A DNA stretch of 64,000 nucleotides from Lachnospiraceae bacterium (GCA_024698705.1 JAILQX010000028.1:1-64000); one strand, 5' to 3'. Positions 17,201 to 25,172 are shown, numbered from the stretch's first letter. The notes: generated by a model from the sequence alone, not told the origin. Translations and numbers: made by a program.

Positions 17201-19364
17201 TGTTAAGTATCTCAATATATCCAAACTTGAAGTTAAATTGATCGAACAGCCGCCGCTTTACAATGCTTATGACAGTCAGGATGATGTTCATGAGTACCTG
17301 AAGATGAACTCAAGCGGTGTGTATACACTTGATTATAAGGTTAATTTAAAGAACGATGCGGCTACGGATACGACCAATACATCGTATGACTGCAAACTCT
17401 ATATAGATCATGATGCCGATGGACGTTTTGAGTCTGTAGAAGAGCTTGAGGGTGTTGAGATCACCAATGACGCCAATGGCGATGAGATGACGGTTGACAG
17501 TGACGGAAGATTCCATCTTACTACAGGAACAACCTACAATATCTCACGTATGGTTCCCGAAGGCTACGTAGGACTTATACCTTGGAAGCTGGTATTCTAT
17601 GAAAACGGAAGAAGACTTAGTGATGGAACGGATGTCAATACCGGCAGTGAATTTGATAGTAATTCTAAGGTTAACCTCATAAGGGTTGCGGTTCAGGATT
17701 ATGCCGCTATAGCAGACAAGACCAACCAGCCGACGATCAGGATCCTTCAGCTGACGACAGGAAACAGCAATAGTACTAATCTTGATCTTAAGAATGATGC
17801 TACTCTTAAGGAACTGTATAAAGATGTTATAGATTTCAAGATCGAAGTTGACAGGTATCCGGTAGATTCTTTTGTATTCAAGACCGGTCAGTTCACAGGT
17901 AAGGACAGGCTGGAAGCGTTGTATGATTATGATATGCTTGTAATGGGCTTCTGGGATGGTTTTGAATTTGTAAGAAATGACAGAAATTATAATTCATATT
18001 ATAAATTCAATGAAACACAGGAAGCAGCTTTGGCAATACGAGAGTACGCTCTTAGCGGAAGGAGTATCCTGTTTACTCATGACCTGACATCGACAAGATA
18101 TGATAACACCGGCAATTGGGGTGGTCATAACGGCTATGGCTGGGGACTTGATGCAAACCTGTATTGGAGAGATGTCCAGGGTATGGACAGATATGGTATA
18201 GTTCAGGGCTCTGATTATTTCAAGAATCTCAGATATAACGGTAATGAACTTACGGCTTATGATTCCAAGTATGATACGATATACCCTGATAACTCGGATT
18301 ATCATCTGTTCAGATCATACAGTGATCCTTCGCTGTTACGTTACAACAGTACGGATTACACAAAGATAGGTGAGATTGCAGCTGAGGGTACAAAAGTGCA
18401 TGGAGCCCGTGAATTTACTCAGGTTGCAAGGCTTAACAGAGGACAGATCACAGAGTATCCTTTCCGAATAGGTTCTCTGGAACAGCAGGATGACGGTACT
18501 TATGCAGCAAGCGAGATGATCGACGTTGCGACGACTCACCATCAGTACTTCCAGCTTAATCTTGAAACGGATTATACTGATGAAAACTTCAATGATGATA
18601 TAGTTGTATGGTATACATTGAGTACATATAATAAGAATTACAATTATCATACATTGAATTACAATGATGCACGTAATAACTACTACATCTTCAATAAAGG
18701 TAATATTACATACACCGGTGCAGGACACAGCAGTATCGGTGATACCGCAAACAATGCCGAGAAGAAGCTGTTTGTCAATACTCTGGTAGCGGCATACAAC
18801 GCAGGTACACATGCTCCTTACGCAAGTTACAAGCAGAGTGATATCAAGAATGCAGCCGAGATCACAAGTATGTATGTTCCTTACGACCTTACATTTGCTA
18901 AATCTGAAGATGATGGCGGACAGGGTGACGGATGGCTGGATGATAAGGTTACTGTTTACTTCAAGACGATCAACAATAACCTTCAGGATAACAAGAAGCC
19001 TATAAATACTTTGTATTATATCCAGGTACCCAGTGCAGCAGGTGCTACACTTACTGTAGGCGGTAAGTATTATAAACAGATACAGCCTGCAACATTCAAG
19101 GATTGTACGACCAATACGGATATGGATGCCAATACGAGCCATTCATTGAGCAATGCAAGAGTATATAAGGCTGAGTTCAATGTAAGTGATCTTATGAACG
19201 GTAATACGGTATTAGGTAATCATAATACGATCATCTATACACGTATGAGTACCGAAACTTCTCTTGAAGATATGGGATCCAAGACGAACCTTAAGGTACT
19301 TCCTGCAGCAGACAGCATGAAACCGCTCAATGTAAACTTCACTGAATTGTTCGATCTTCAGTAA
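14208..19364 (+). CDS. Giant secreted protein (DUF5057-like), candidate pilus-associated adhesin
   Basis: 1718 residues with an N-terminal signal peptide: basic start MRRKGANGKKR, hydrophobic core 12-30, and a VYA signal-peptidase site before R40. The mature start (FYILEIVPSYEDARMGYM) resembles the family known as DUF5057 from Clostridia; this call is from memory and moderately sure. The chain is acidic and rich in Tyr, Asn, Asp and Thr. Segments such as YDLIYIGMD, YDMLVMGFWDGFEF and GRSILFTHDLTS recall ThuA/GATase-like folds that discuss a day or state, but no catalytic set is clear. No LPXTG or cell-wall repeat is seen at the C-terminus. It is last in the pilus operon, has its own sigma-D-type promoter and is closed by a strong terminator. 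Function unknown; a PilY1-like tip adhesin role is inference from position. Confidence 0.7.
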   Translation: MRRKGANGKKRWITASAACVLTAAIVGGTVYNSSNVVYARPSLPGIENIVNNNSQAAPFYILEIVPSYEDARMGYMVAGEEPGNKTKSDAALSDMAYPEQAAYEYLQTGTTTEGTAAFNELKDYAFTFESAFNSGDKSTTPFTEIDPTTVTDAKAYTTYGSMEETDPANSGNYSATASTSLYEHLAESAADTTLSFQQVVDLKSPSDGTGIFYMDYVRFEPMIGTGNADITQLVKVDTNNVWEYPHKSYTDTLGVPYYSSMRYLTDKHFTLGQNDNGTDDITDDFRILDTSSAEPGEGDIVYMVQGDNLIYMGYIYKDTANVVTPNPDPNGLVFYHAASNTDMRLNMMDSSDTSSLAYIIDSNLPYDFYTIREESGTGDAALDKYYIDTVVERDPATERPTFKYTLSEKEPANDPTGNLASYYVYNEDSSVNPEWTHTNWYHKYFYKLANKDPYAYDKAYGSQYRYVHNYSGEVIKTYYYKGGFTNKELFKKEVLDIPDDKLSSVCVDVITKIPSEVTVEDVQKAGLIYIVGGDYDADGAPINPAHPNDMKYDVAKEILTQIENNNKAVVFDTNALGSMDRNYSGGKDENYQNAQYRNLWRLFSYLLLDDMDGVCSTYVGEDDWKTVSNTRFNTAHTRVKNETTDISHVTDSVFVNFVPTSTGKGNAVSTDFTDAYTDAKINSGSWKIPGDITFAYEGFKAVAEDIAQEKFYLEVAGKDVNSFNQTVSKATSIRYILNYGNRRVVAKNKIRVLDIEPYFARKVENGDGENYSGLKNNVTVVENGNVTTKNITRENLESIRDIFDINWFETNVVSDSTKDVEVYGVGTKEFIGKIEDLNENYDLIYIGMDTAYLTTTYENGRKTKTVMANDGKHYVYRHTGDVIYTNNMDGTANDYYYMGGNDITPDKLRELKAYVEAGYAVLLSDEFFGKANVQGKIVCNGVINTDRVDPDSYMYQFITWCKEKGYIGYNVGITDQFEASTGFYLNGRTSALENREMFVKYLNISKLEVKLIEQPPLYNAYDSQDDVHEYLKMNSSGVYTLDYKVNLKNDAATDTTNTSYDCKLYIDHDADGRFESVEELEGVEITNDANGDEMTVDSDGRFHLTTGTTYNISRMVPEGYVGLIPWKLVFYENGRRLSDGTDVNTGSEFDSNSKVNLIRVAVQDYAAIADKTNQPTIRILQLTTGNSNSTNLDLKNDATLKELYKDVIDFKIEVDRYPVDSFVFKTGQFTGKDRLEALYDYDMLVMGFWDGFEFVRNDRNYNSYYKFNETQEAALAIREYALSGRSILFTHDLTSTRYDNTGNWGGHNGYGWGLDANLYWRDVQGMDRYGIVQGSDYFKNLRYNGNELTAYDSKYDTIYPDNSDYHLFRSYSDPSLLRYNSTDYTKIGEIAAEGTKVHGAREFTQVARLNRGQITEYPFRIGSLEQQDDGTYAASEMIDVATTHHQYFQLNLETDYTDENFNDDIVVWYTLSTYNKNYNYHTLNYNDARNNYYIFNKGNITYTGAGHSSIGDTANNAEKKLFVNTLVAAYNAGTHAPYASYKQSDIKNAAEITSMYVPYDLTFAKSEDDGGQGDGWLDDKVTVYFKTINNNLQDNKKPINTLYYIQVPSAAGATLTVGGKYYKQIQPATFKDCTTNTDMDANTSHSLSNARVYKAEFNVSDLMNGNTVLGNHNTIIYTRMSTETSLEDMGSKTNLKVLPAADSMKPLNVNFTELFDLQ

Positions 19365-19385
19365 TTCAAACAGATTTCTAACAAA

Positions 19386-19418
19386 ATCCCCGAGAACACC
19401 TGCTCTCGGGGATTTTTT
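19386..19418 (+). terminator. Rho-independent terminator of the pilus locus
   Basis: ATCCCCGAGA and TCTCGGGGAT form a perfect 10-bp stem around an 8-nt loop, followed by a T-run. It lies 21 bp after the stop codon of the 1718-aa gene. Confidence 0.9.
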
Positions 19419-19483
19419 ATCATCAGATATTTCAAGCCGATCGTCTCGGGATCGAACATCCTGTTGTTTCAGGATCAAATTCA

Positions 19484-19512
19484 TTTACCTTTTATCGCTA
19501 ATGGATTATAAT
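19484..19512 (+). promoter_or_regulatory. Predicted sigma-A promoter of the EAL gene
   Basis: TTTACC at 19484-19489 and TATAAT at 19507-19512 with a 17-bp spacer. The resulting transcript would begin just before the hairpin pair at 19523-19571. Confidence 0.6.
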
Positions 19513-19522
19513 TAGATCATAG

Positions 19523-19571
19523 ATGAGTCGAGGGAACGACTCATGAGGGGTTGAGGGTATAGCGGAGCTAT
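19523..19571 (+). promoter_or_regulatory. Two GGA-loop hairpins in the EAL leader (CsrA-like target)
   Basis: Hairpin 1: ATGAGTCG and CGACTCAT form a perfect 8-bp stem (19523-19530 with 19537-19544) around the loop AGGGAA. Hairpin 2: ATAGC and GCTAT (19559-19563 with 19567-19571) around the loop GGA; the GGAG in it is the only RBS for ATG 19574. Two hairpins with GGA in the loop, the second holding the RBS, is the known layout of CsrA-repressed leaders such as B. subtilis hag. No csrA gene is in this window, so the regulator is inferred. Confidence 0.5.
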
Positions 19572-19573
19572 CT

Positions 19574-21502
19574 ATGAAGAGTTCACTTATATTTGATTAT
19601 CTTGCGATCGTTAACATATTGATCGTTCTTATAGCGTTATTCATCAGGCGCCTTAACAGAGGCATTGAGAATTATTTCTATATAGTCGTTGTCTTAAGTT
19701 CCCTGGCGACGACTCTGTTCGACATCGGCATGGAGGCTACTTACAGGACTCTCCCGATGAGCAGATCCAGGCTGGTGGTCGATTATATCTTCAGTTACGG
19801 ATATTTCCTTTCCAGACAGGTTTGCAATATCGCTTTTATCTTCCTTATATTTGCCATAACGGATACGTGGTACAAACTGCAGAACCGAAGATACCGGGCT
19901 TTCTTTACCGTGCCCTTCGTACTGATCTGCATTTATATCATGTCCAATATAGTGACGCACAGGATATTCTGTATCACGCCCGAGAAAGGCTATATGAGGG
20001 GGCCTAGCATCATAGTCCTGTATGTGTATTCGTTTGCGTATATCATCTTCGGTTTTATCTACCTTTGCAAGATGAAGAACTATCTGGGAACAAGCAAATG
20101 GATAGCGATGATCTCTATGTATGTTTTTCTGATGGGTACAGCGATCTTCCAGTATATCCACAACGGCTATCTTGTCGAGATGTATGCATCTTCGGTAGCG
20201 TTGCTGCTCATCCTTGTGATAGTTATGCGCCCCGAGGAAATGTTCGATCCGGATATGGGCGTGTACGGCATCATGTATTTCAGGCAGCACCTTGACAGGA
20301 TACTGATGTCCGAAAGGGAAGCTACGGTATTGTTTGTCAAAGTCTTAAATATGGCCGAGATCAGGAATTATTTTGGTGAGGACAGATATAAACGGTACAT
20401 TTCCATGAAGATAGGTGCCATGGAAAATGCCCTCAGAAAAAAGCATAAGGATTACAATATCTTCTACAATCCCTCCGGAAGCGTCATGGTAGTGTTCGGG
20501 CGTGGTTCCGTTGACATACGCAGTGAATATCCTGAAATAATAGACTGCTGGAAGGATGACGTCAACAGCTACAGCGGAAGAGTGATCACGGTCGCGGCAG
20601 GGATTGATTTCCCGAAGCATTTTAAAGACAGGGAGGAAATATTCCAGTTCGCACTGATATTTGACAAGTTCCTAAAGGTTGGTGAAAACTACATCAATGC
20701 GGACAGCATCGTGCATGATCCGCGGTATATCATCTACAGCAATATTTCACGCATACTTGAGGGCGCGGTGGTTGAAAACAGGTTTGAGATGTATTACCAG
20801 CCTATTTACGACGTGAAGAACAAACGATTCAACTCAGCGGAGGCTCTCATACGTCTGAATGATCCGGAGTTTGGTTTTATTTCCCCTGCGATCTTCATAC
20901 CGGAGGCTGAGAAGAGAAATCTGATCCTTCCCATAGGTAATTTCGTTATGGAGGAGGTTTTCAGGTTCGTAGCAGATGATGAATTTGCGAAGCTCGGTCT
21001 CGATTACATCGAGGTCAATCTTTCCGTCGAGCAGGTCGTTGAGAGAAACATCGTGCGGCTGGTGGAGGAACTGCTGGACAGGTATCACGCAAGACCGGAA
21101 CGTATTAATATGGAAATAACGGAATCCGCTGCGGGATTATTTGACCGTATAGACCAGAATAATCTCCAGAAAATGGTTGAGAAGGGATTTACGTTTTCTC
21201 TTGATGATTTCGGTACCGGCTACAGTAACATCAAGCGTGCGATAGGCTTGCCTCTCTCGATAGTCAAGATCGACAAGAGCGTTATAGATATCGTGGATAC
21301 ATCAAAGGGTGAGTCCATGGTGCGTAATATCATCCGAATGATGCATGATGTAGGCTTCAAGATCGTTGCCGAAGGCGTCGAAACCTATGAGATCTTCAAG
21401 ATACTCGAAAATCTGGACTGCGATTATATCCAGGGGTATTATTTCTCGAAGCCCGTACCTAAGGCGGATTTTGTGAAATTTATAAATGAGCATAACAAAT
21501 AA
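19574..21502 (+). CDS. Membrane-bound c-di-GMP phosphodiesterase (degenerate GGDEF plus EAL)
   Basis: A 642-residue protein with about eight N-terminal membrane segments (roughly 8-215), a GGDEF-like domain (about 225-385) whose signature is replaced by PSGSVMVVF, and a full EAL domain. The EAL catalytic set is present: EALIRL at 423-428, VNLS, ITES, DDFGTGYS, KIDKS, AEGVET and QGYYFSKP. It should hydrolyse c-di-GMP to pGpG at the membrane; the GGDEF part is probably only regulatory. The gene is single, between two terminators, directly after the pilus locus whose ATPase carries a c-di-GMP-binding motif. The RBS lies in a GGA-loop hairpin, so translation is probably regulated. Confidence 0.9.
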   Translation: MKSSLIFDYLAIVNILIVLIALFIRRLNRGIENYFYIVVVLSSLATTLFDIGMEATYRTLPMSRSRLVVDYIFSYGYFLSRQVCNIAFIFLIFAITDTWYKLQNRRYRAFFTVPFVLICIYIMSNIVTHRIFCITPEKGYMRGPSIIVLYVYSFAYIIFGFIYLCKMKNYLGTSKWIAMISMYVFLMGTAIFQYIHNGYLVEMYASSVALLLILVIVMRPEEMFDPDMGVYGIMYFRQHLDRILMSEREATVLFVKVLNMAEIRNYFGEDRYKRYISMKIGAMENALRKKHKDYNIFYNPSGSVMVVFGRGSVDIRSEYPEIIDCWKDDVNSYSGRVITVAAGIDFPKHFKDREEIFQFALIFDKFLKVGENYINADSIVHDPRYIIYSNISRILEGAVVENRFEMYYQPIYDVKNKRFNSAEALIRLNDPEFGFISPAIFIPEAEKRNLILPIGNFVMEEVFRFVADDEFAKLGLDYIEVNLSVEQVVERNIVRLVEELLDRYHARPERINMEITESAAGLFDRIDQNNLQKMVEKGFTFSLDDFGTGYSNIKRAIGLPLSIVKIDKSVIDIVDTSKGESMVRNIIRMMHDVGFKIVAEGVETYEIFKILENLDCDYIQGYYFSKPVPKADFVKFINEHNK

Positions 21503-21532
21503 GAGGTTTGGATATTTCAGGCCTCTTTTTTA
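21501..21532 (+). terminator. Terminator after the EAL gene
   Basis: AAGAGGT and GCCTCTT pair (7 bp, one G-T pair) around a 13-nt loop, followed by TTTTTTAT. It overlaps the stop codon of the EAL gene. Confidence 0.75.
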
Positions 21533-21533
21533 T

Positions 21534-21562
21534 TTGACATCGATTTTTTTTTGTTGTATAGT
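21534..21562 (+). promoter_or_regulatory. Strong sigma-A promoter of topA
   Basis: TTGACA at 21534-21539 (consensus), a 17-bp spacer and TATAGT at 21557-21562. The start codon is 49 bp downstream. The -35 box touches the T-run of the preceding terminator. Confidence 0.85.
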
Positions 21563-21611
21563 GTTGCACGAAATGTTTGAGGTATAGAACATTGTGTTAA
21601 AGGAATGAATC

Positions 21612-23654
21612 ATGGCAAAGAATCTTGTAATAGTGGAATCACCTGCAAAGGTGAAGACGATCGGGAAGTTTCTGGGGAGTAATTATTGTGTGGCTGCTAG
21701 TAACGGCCATGTAAGGGATCTGCCGAAGTCAACACTCGGTATCGATGTTGAGAACGACTATGAGCCCAGGTATATAACTATCAGAGGCAAGGGTGATATA
21801 CTTGCCAACCTTCGTAAGGAGGTTAAGAAGGCGGATAAGATCTATCTCGCGACTGACCCTGACCGTGAAGGTGAGGCTATAAGCTGGCATCTTCTGACGG
21901 CTCTTAAGTTGGATGACAAGAAGGTCTACAGGATCACGTTCAATGAGATCACGAAGAATGCCGTCAAGGAATCTTTGAAGCATGCACGTGAGATCGACAT
22001 GGATCTTGTCGATGCACAGCAGGCAAGAAGGTGTCTTGACAGATGTGTGGGTTATCGTATAAGCCCGCTTCTGTGGGCCAAGGTTAAGAGAGGCCTCAGT
22101 GCGGGACGTGTACAGTCGGTAGCCCTCAGGATCATCTGTGACAGGGAAGACGAGATCAATGCTTTCGTACCCGAAGAGTATTGGACTCTGGAGGTTGCAC
22201 TTGCTGTAAAGGCAGGCAAGAGTTTTACGGCAAAATATACCGGTGACATCAAGAGCAAGGCTGAAGCTGATAAGATCATAGCTGATATAAAGAACAGAAA
22301 ATTCGAGATAACCGACGTGAAGAAGGGTACAAGGACCAAGAAGGCTCCTCTGCCGTTTACGACATCGACCCTTCAGCAGGAAGCCAGCAAGGCACTTAAT
22401 TTTTCCACATCCAAGACCATGCGTATAGCACAGCAGCTCTACGAAGGTGTTGAGATCAAGGGACAGGGCACCGTCGGTGTCATCACATACCTTCGTACCG
22501 ATTCGACACGTGTCTCTGACGAAGCTGCGGCTTCGGCGGCTGCTTACATAAAGGCTCAGTATGGTGAGAGATATGTGGGGAAAAATATTGCTAATGCAAA
22601 ATCCGGCAGCAAGATCCAGGATGCGCATGAAGCTATCAGACCCACCGATCTTGAAAGGACTCCTCAGGTCATGAAGGAATCCCTTAACAGGGATCAGTTG
22701 CGTCTGTACCAGTTAATATGGAAGAGATTCGTTGCTTCACGTATGACTGATGCCGAATATGAGACTACAGCAGTAAGGATATCCGCAGGCGATCATAATT
22801 TCAGTGCTTCTTCCGGCAAGGTTTCATTTGACGGTTTCAGGACCGTTTATACGGAAGCTGATGAAGAGAAGCAGGAAAGTAATGCATTGCTTGGAGATCT
22901 GAATGCAGGCGATACGCTTGACTGCAAGGAACAGGAGAGCAAACAGCATTTTACCCAGCCGCCGGCTCATTTTACCGAAGCGAGTCTTGTAAGAGCGCTT
23001 GAAGAGCTGGGCATCGGCCGTCCGAGTACGTATGCTCCGACAATCGGCACCATCCTTGCGAGAAGATATATTGTCAAGGAAGGACGTAGTATATTTGTGA
23101 CAGAACTCGGCGAGATCGTCAACAACATGATGAAGGATGCATTTCCAAGTATCGTGGATGTGACATTTACCGCCAATATGGAGGCGCTTCTGGACGCCGT
23201 AGAAGAGGGTACGGTCAAATGGAAGACCATCATCGAGAATTTCTACCCTGACCTCGACGAAGCCGTCGTAAAGGCTGAAAAAGAGCTCGAGAACGTGGAG
23301 ATACGTGATGAACTCTCCGGTGAGAACTGCGAAATGTGCGGTAAGCCCCTCTATATCAAATACGGCCCTCACGGTAAGTTCCAGGCATGCTCGGGCTTCC
23401 CGGAGTGCAGGTTCACCAAGCCCTACTACGAGAAGATAGGTGTTTCATGTCCGCTCTGCGGCAAGGATATCGTCCTTAAGGCCACAAGAAAGGGCAGAAA
23501 ATACTACGGTTGCATAGATAATCCCACATGTGAGTTCATGACATGGCAGAAGCCTTCGGGCAAGCTTTGTCCCAAGTGCGGCAAGATGCTTCTCATCAGA
23601 GGCAACAAGCTTGTGTGCATGTCCGAGGAATGCAATTATTCAGAAAACAGGTAA
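21612..23654 (+). CDS. topA: DNA topoisomerase I (type IA)
   Basis: Relaxes negatively supercoiled DNA. The Toprim domain starts at once (VIVESPAKVKTIGKFLG) and has the metal-binding LATDPDREGEA motif near 80-90. The active-site tyrosine is Y293 in VITYLRTDSTR. Three C-terminal four-cysteine zinc ribbons follow, beginning CEMCGKP, CPLCGKD and CPKCGKM. The 680 residues match clostridial and Bacillus TopA. It has its own consensus promoter and a strong terminator. In B. subtilis topA also lies a few genes upstream of codY and the fla/che operon; here only a 475-bp gap separates topA from codY, without xerC or clpQY. Confidence 0.98.
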   Translation: MAKNLVIVESPAKVKTIGKFLGSNYCVAASNGHVRDLPKSTLGIDVENDYEPRYITIRGKGDILANLRKEVKKADKIYLATDPDREGEAISWHLLTALKLDDKKVYRITFNEITKNAVKESLKHAREIDMDLVDAQQARRCLDRCVGYRISPLLWAKVKRGLSAGRVQSVALRIICDREDEINAFVPEEYWTLEVALAVKAGKSFTAKYTGDIKSKAEADKIIADIKNRKFEITDVKKGTRTKKAPLPFTTSTLQQEASKALNFSTSKTMRIAQQLYEGVEIKGQGTVGVITYLRTDSTRVSDEAAASAAAYIKAQYGERYVGKNIANAKSGSKIQDAHEAIRPTDLERTPQVMKESLNRDQLRLYQLIWKRFVASRMTDAEYETTAVRISAGDHNFSASSGKVSFDGFRTVYTEADEEKQESNALLGDLNAGDTLDCKEQESKQHFTQPPAHFTEASLVRALEELGIGRPSTYAPTIGTILARRYIVKEGRSIFVTELGEIVNNMMKDAFPSIVDVTFTANMEALLDAVEEGTVKWKTIIENFYPDLDEAVVKAEKELENVEIRDELSGENCEMCGKPLYIKYGPHGKFQACSGFPECRFTKPYYEKIGVSCPLCGKDIVLKATRKGRKYYGCIDNPTCEFMTWQKPSGKLCPKCGKMLLIRGNKLVCMSEECNYSENR

Positions 23655-23700
23655 GAAAGAAACTGATTTCATTTTAAAGGCAAGTATTGCATAAAAGCAT

Positions 23701-23733
23701 AAAAGCCGGCAGATTACTCTGCCGGCTTTTTTT
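23701..23733 (+). terminator. Terminator of topA
   Basis: AAAAGCCGGCAGA and TCTGCCGGCTTTT form a 13-bp stem with a 4-nt loop (TTAC), ending in seven T. Confidence 0.95.
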
Positions 23734-24049
23734 AGTTTCACCGGTGAGTGGAAAGTGAGTGGAAGGCTCGGCATTGAGGACGATAAGATACTTACCGGGG
23801 AAACAGAGGAAATATCTTAAAAAATCGGTGGTGATTTGCTTGTTTGGAATGAATGTTAAGATATTTCTTTGAATTATTTGCAGAATATCTTATTTTGCGG
23901 ACTGAATTGCTATTTAAGGGTGTGAAACTAAGATAGAAGGAGAGAAAAAGAGAATAATATCTTAATAGGTAAGCACATGCCCAAACCTGAATTGTTTCCA
24001 AGTTATGTAAATCGAACTTATTTTTGTGATAACAAAGTTAATTTGCTTT
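23734..24049. other. Gene-free AT-rich spacer between topA and codY
   Basis: No convincing gene is seen on either strand. A 69-codon minus-strand frame at 23792-24001 has no RBS and no recognisable product. The heptamer AAGATAT or its variants recurs several times (around 23807, 23859 and 23885), but no clear structure emerges. The regulatory region of codY begins at about 24050. Confidence 0.5.
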
Positions 24050-24073
24050 AATTGTCAAAATTGTCTAATAATT
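24050..24073 (+). promoter_or_regulatory. Candidate CodY autoregulatory operator (two overlapping boxes)
   Basis: AATTGTCTAATAATT at 24059-24073 matches 12 of 15 positions of the CodY consensus (AATTTTCWGAAAATT). AATTGTCAAAATTGT at 24050-24064 matches 10 of 15. The two overlap by six bases, the arrangement reported for functional CodY sites. They lie directly upstream of the codY -35 box, which suits autorepression. Confidence 0.5.
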
Positions 24074-24074
24074 C

Positions 24075-24103
24075 TTGAATGCATTCACAAATAGTGATAC
24101 AAT
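24075..24103 (+). promoter_or_regulatory. Predicted sigma-A promoter of codY
   Basis: TTGAAT at 24075-24080, a 17-bp spacer and TACAAT at 24098-24103, 27 bp before the ATG. The promoter excludes the upstream in-frame ATG at 24079 as the translation start. Confidence 0.8.
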
Positions 24104-24129
24104 ATAACATGGGATCAGGAGGTAGACGT

Positions 24130-24915
24130 ATGAGCAGTGTTCAATTGTTGGATAAGACGAGAAAGATCGGCAAATTACTCCACAACAACAATTCCAGCAA
24201 GGTTGTGTTCAATGATATTTGCGCAGTCATGCAGGAGATACTTGGCAGCAATATTCTGGTTATAAGCAGAAAAGGCAAAGTCCTTGGAATCGATAATGCC
24301 GAAGGGGTCGAGGTCATCCATGAGCTGATCAAGGACAAAGTCGGCGGATTTATTGACGCTATGCTCAATGAGCGTATGCTTTCCGTTCTGTCCACGAAGG
24401 AGAATGTCAATCTTGAGACTCTGGGCTTTGAGGATACCGACGTGAGCAAGTTCACGGCCATAATCGCCCCCATAGAGATCGCGGGAGAGAGGCTCGGAAC
24501 CCTCTTCATATATAAAGCCGGACAGATGTATGACATCGATGACATCATCCTGTGCGAATACGGTTCAACTGTTGTCGGACTGGAGATGCTGCGCGCGGTC
24601 AATGAAGAAAATGCAGAAGAATCGCGCAAGATCGCCGTCGTGAAATCCGCTATCGGCACACTCAGTTTTTCGGAAATGGAAGCGATCGTCCACATATTTG
24701 ACGAGCTTGACGGTATGGAGGGCATACTTGTTGCCAGCAAGATCGCCGACAGAGTAGGTATCACCAGAAGCGTTATCGTCAATGCATTGCGCAAGTTCGA
24801 ATCCGCCGGAGTCATCGAATCCAGATCTTCGGGTATGAAGGGCACCTACATCAAGGTATTGAATGATGTGGTATTTGATGAGATCGATAAGATCAGAAAG
24901 ACGAGTGTCGTATAG
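24130..24915 (+). CDS. codY: Global nutrient-responsive repressor CodY
   Basis: Dimeric DNA-binding regulator that senses branched-chain amino acids and, in many species, GTP; in B. subtilis it represses the fla/che promoter next to it. The 261 residues match the family length (about 259). The N-terminal GAF-type ligand domain begins SSVQLLDKTRKIGKLL; the C-terminal winged helix-turn-helix has the conserved ASKIADRVGITRSVIVNALR. ATG 24130 is fixed by a consensus AGGAGG 7 bp upstream; the longer frame starting at 24079 would include the promoter. The gene is single and closed by a 12-bp-stem terminator. Its location just before flgB is conserved with Bacillus. Confidence 0.97.
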   Translation: MSSVQLLDKTRKIGKLLHNNNSSKVVFNDICAVMQEILGSNILVISRKGKVLGIDNAEGVEVIHELIKDKVGGFIDAMLNERMLSVLSTKENVNLETLGFEDTDVSKFTAIIAPIEIAGERLGTLFIYKAGQMYDIDDIILCEYGSTVVGLEMLRAVNEENAEESRKIAVVKSAIGTLSFSEMEAIVHIFDELDGMEGILVASKIADRVGITRSVIVNALRKFESAGVIESRSSGMKGTYIKVLNDVVFDEIDKIRKTSVV

Positions 24916-24962
24916 AGCGGAAAAAATGATCACAGATCAGAAAGATGTGTGCCGTTTAACCC

Positions 24963-24990
24963 TAAACAATAAGGCTGGATCGACCGATAT
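24963..24990 (+). promoter_or_regulatory. Sigma-D-like promoter just before the codY terminator
   Basis: TAAA at 24963-24966 (preceded by C, as in CTAAA), a 16-bp spacer and ACCGATAT at 24983-24990: 4 of 4 and 7 of 8 matches to the sigma-D consensus. A terminator starts 35 bp downstream, so the direct product would be an RNA of about 60-65 nt unless there is readthrough into flgB. Confidence 0.5.
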
Positions 24991-25024
24991 ATCTATTAAC
25001 CACATATAAAGGATTGTGATATTT

Positions 25025-25060
25025 AAAGGGACTTATTTTTGATAAGTCCCTTTGTTTTTT
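25025..25060 (+). terminator. Terminator between codY and flgB
   Basis: AAAGGGACTTAT and ATAAGTCCCTTT form a perfect 12-bp stem around a 5-nt loop, followed by GTTTTTT. It would end codY transcription and any RNA from the sigma-D-like promoter at 24963. Confidence 0.93.
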
Positions 25061-25144
25061 ACCCCGAAGGGACAGTAAATGACAGATATTGCGGTCTTTA
25101 TAGTGAAAATCTACAAGATAATGTGTTTTTTTGCCTAAATTCTC

Positions 25145-25172
25145 TTGTATTTTTTACACAATTATTTATAAT
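25145..25172 (+). promoter_or_regulatory. Predicted sigma-A promoter of the fla/che operon
   Basis: TTGTAT at 25145-25150, a 16-bp spacer and TATAAT at 25167-25172, 87 bp before the flgB ATG. The region 24916-25258 (343 bp) holds this promoter, the sigma-D-like promoter and the codY terminator, and no gene. Confidence 0.6.

Noticed and set aside
18336-19142. Long minus-strand ORF opposite the giant secreted protein
   Set aside because: It lies wholly inside a well-supported gene and its translation has no recognisable family; a codon-bias shadow. The same holds for minus-strand frames at 21729-22628, 29484-30209, 37728-38531, 45411-46154 and others.
23792-24001. 69-codon minus-strand ORF between topA and codY
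   Set aside because: No RBS, no recognisable domain, unusual composition; it lies in AT-rich regulatory DNA.
24079-24129. Longer CodY start at ATG 24079
   Set aside because: It overlaps the -35/-10 region, and the consensus RBS belongs to ATG 24130.
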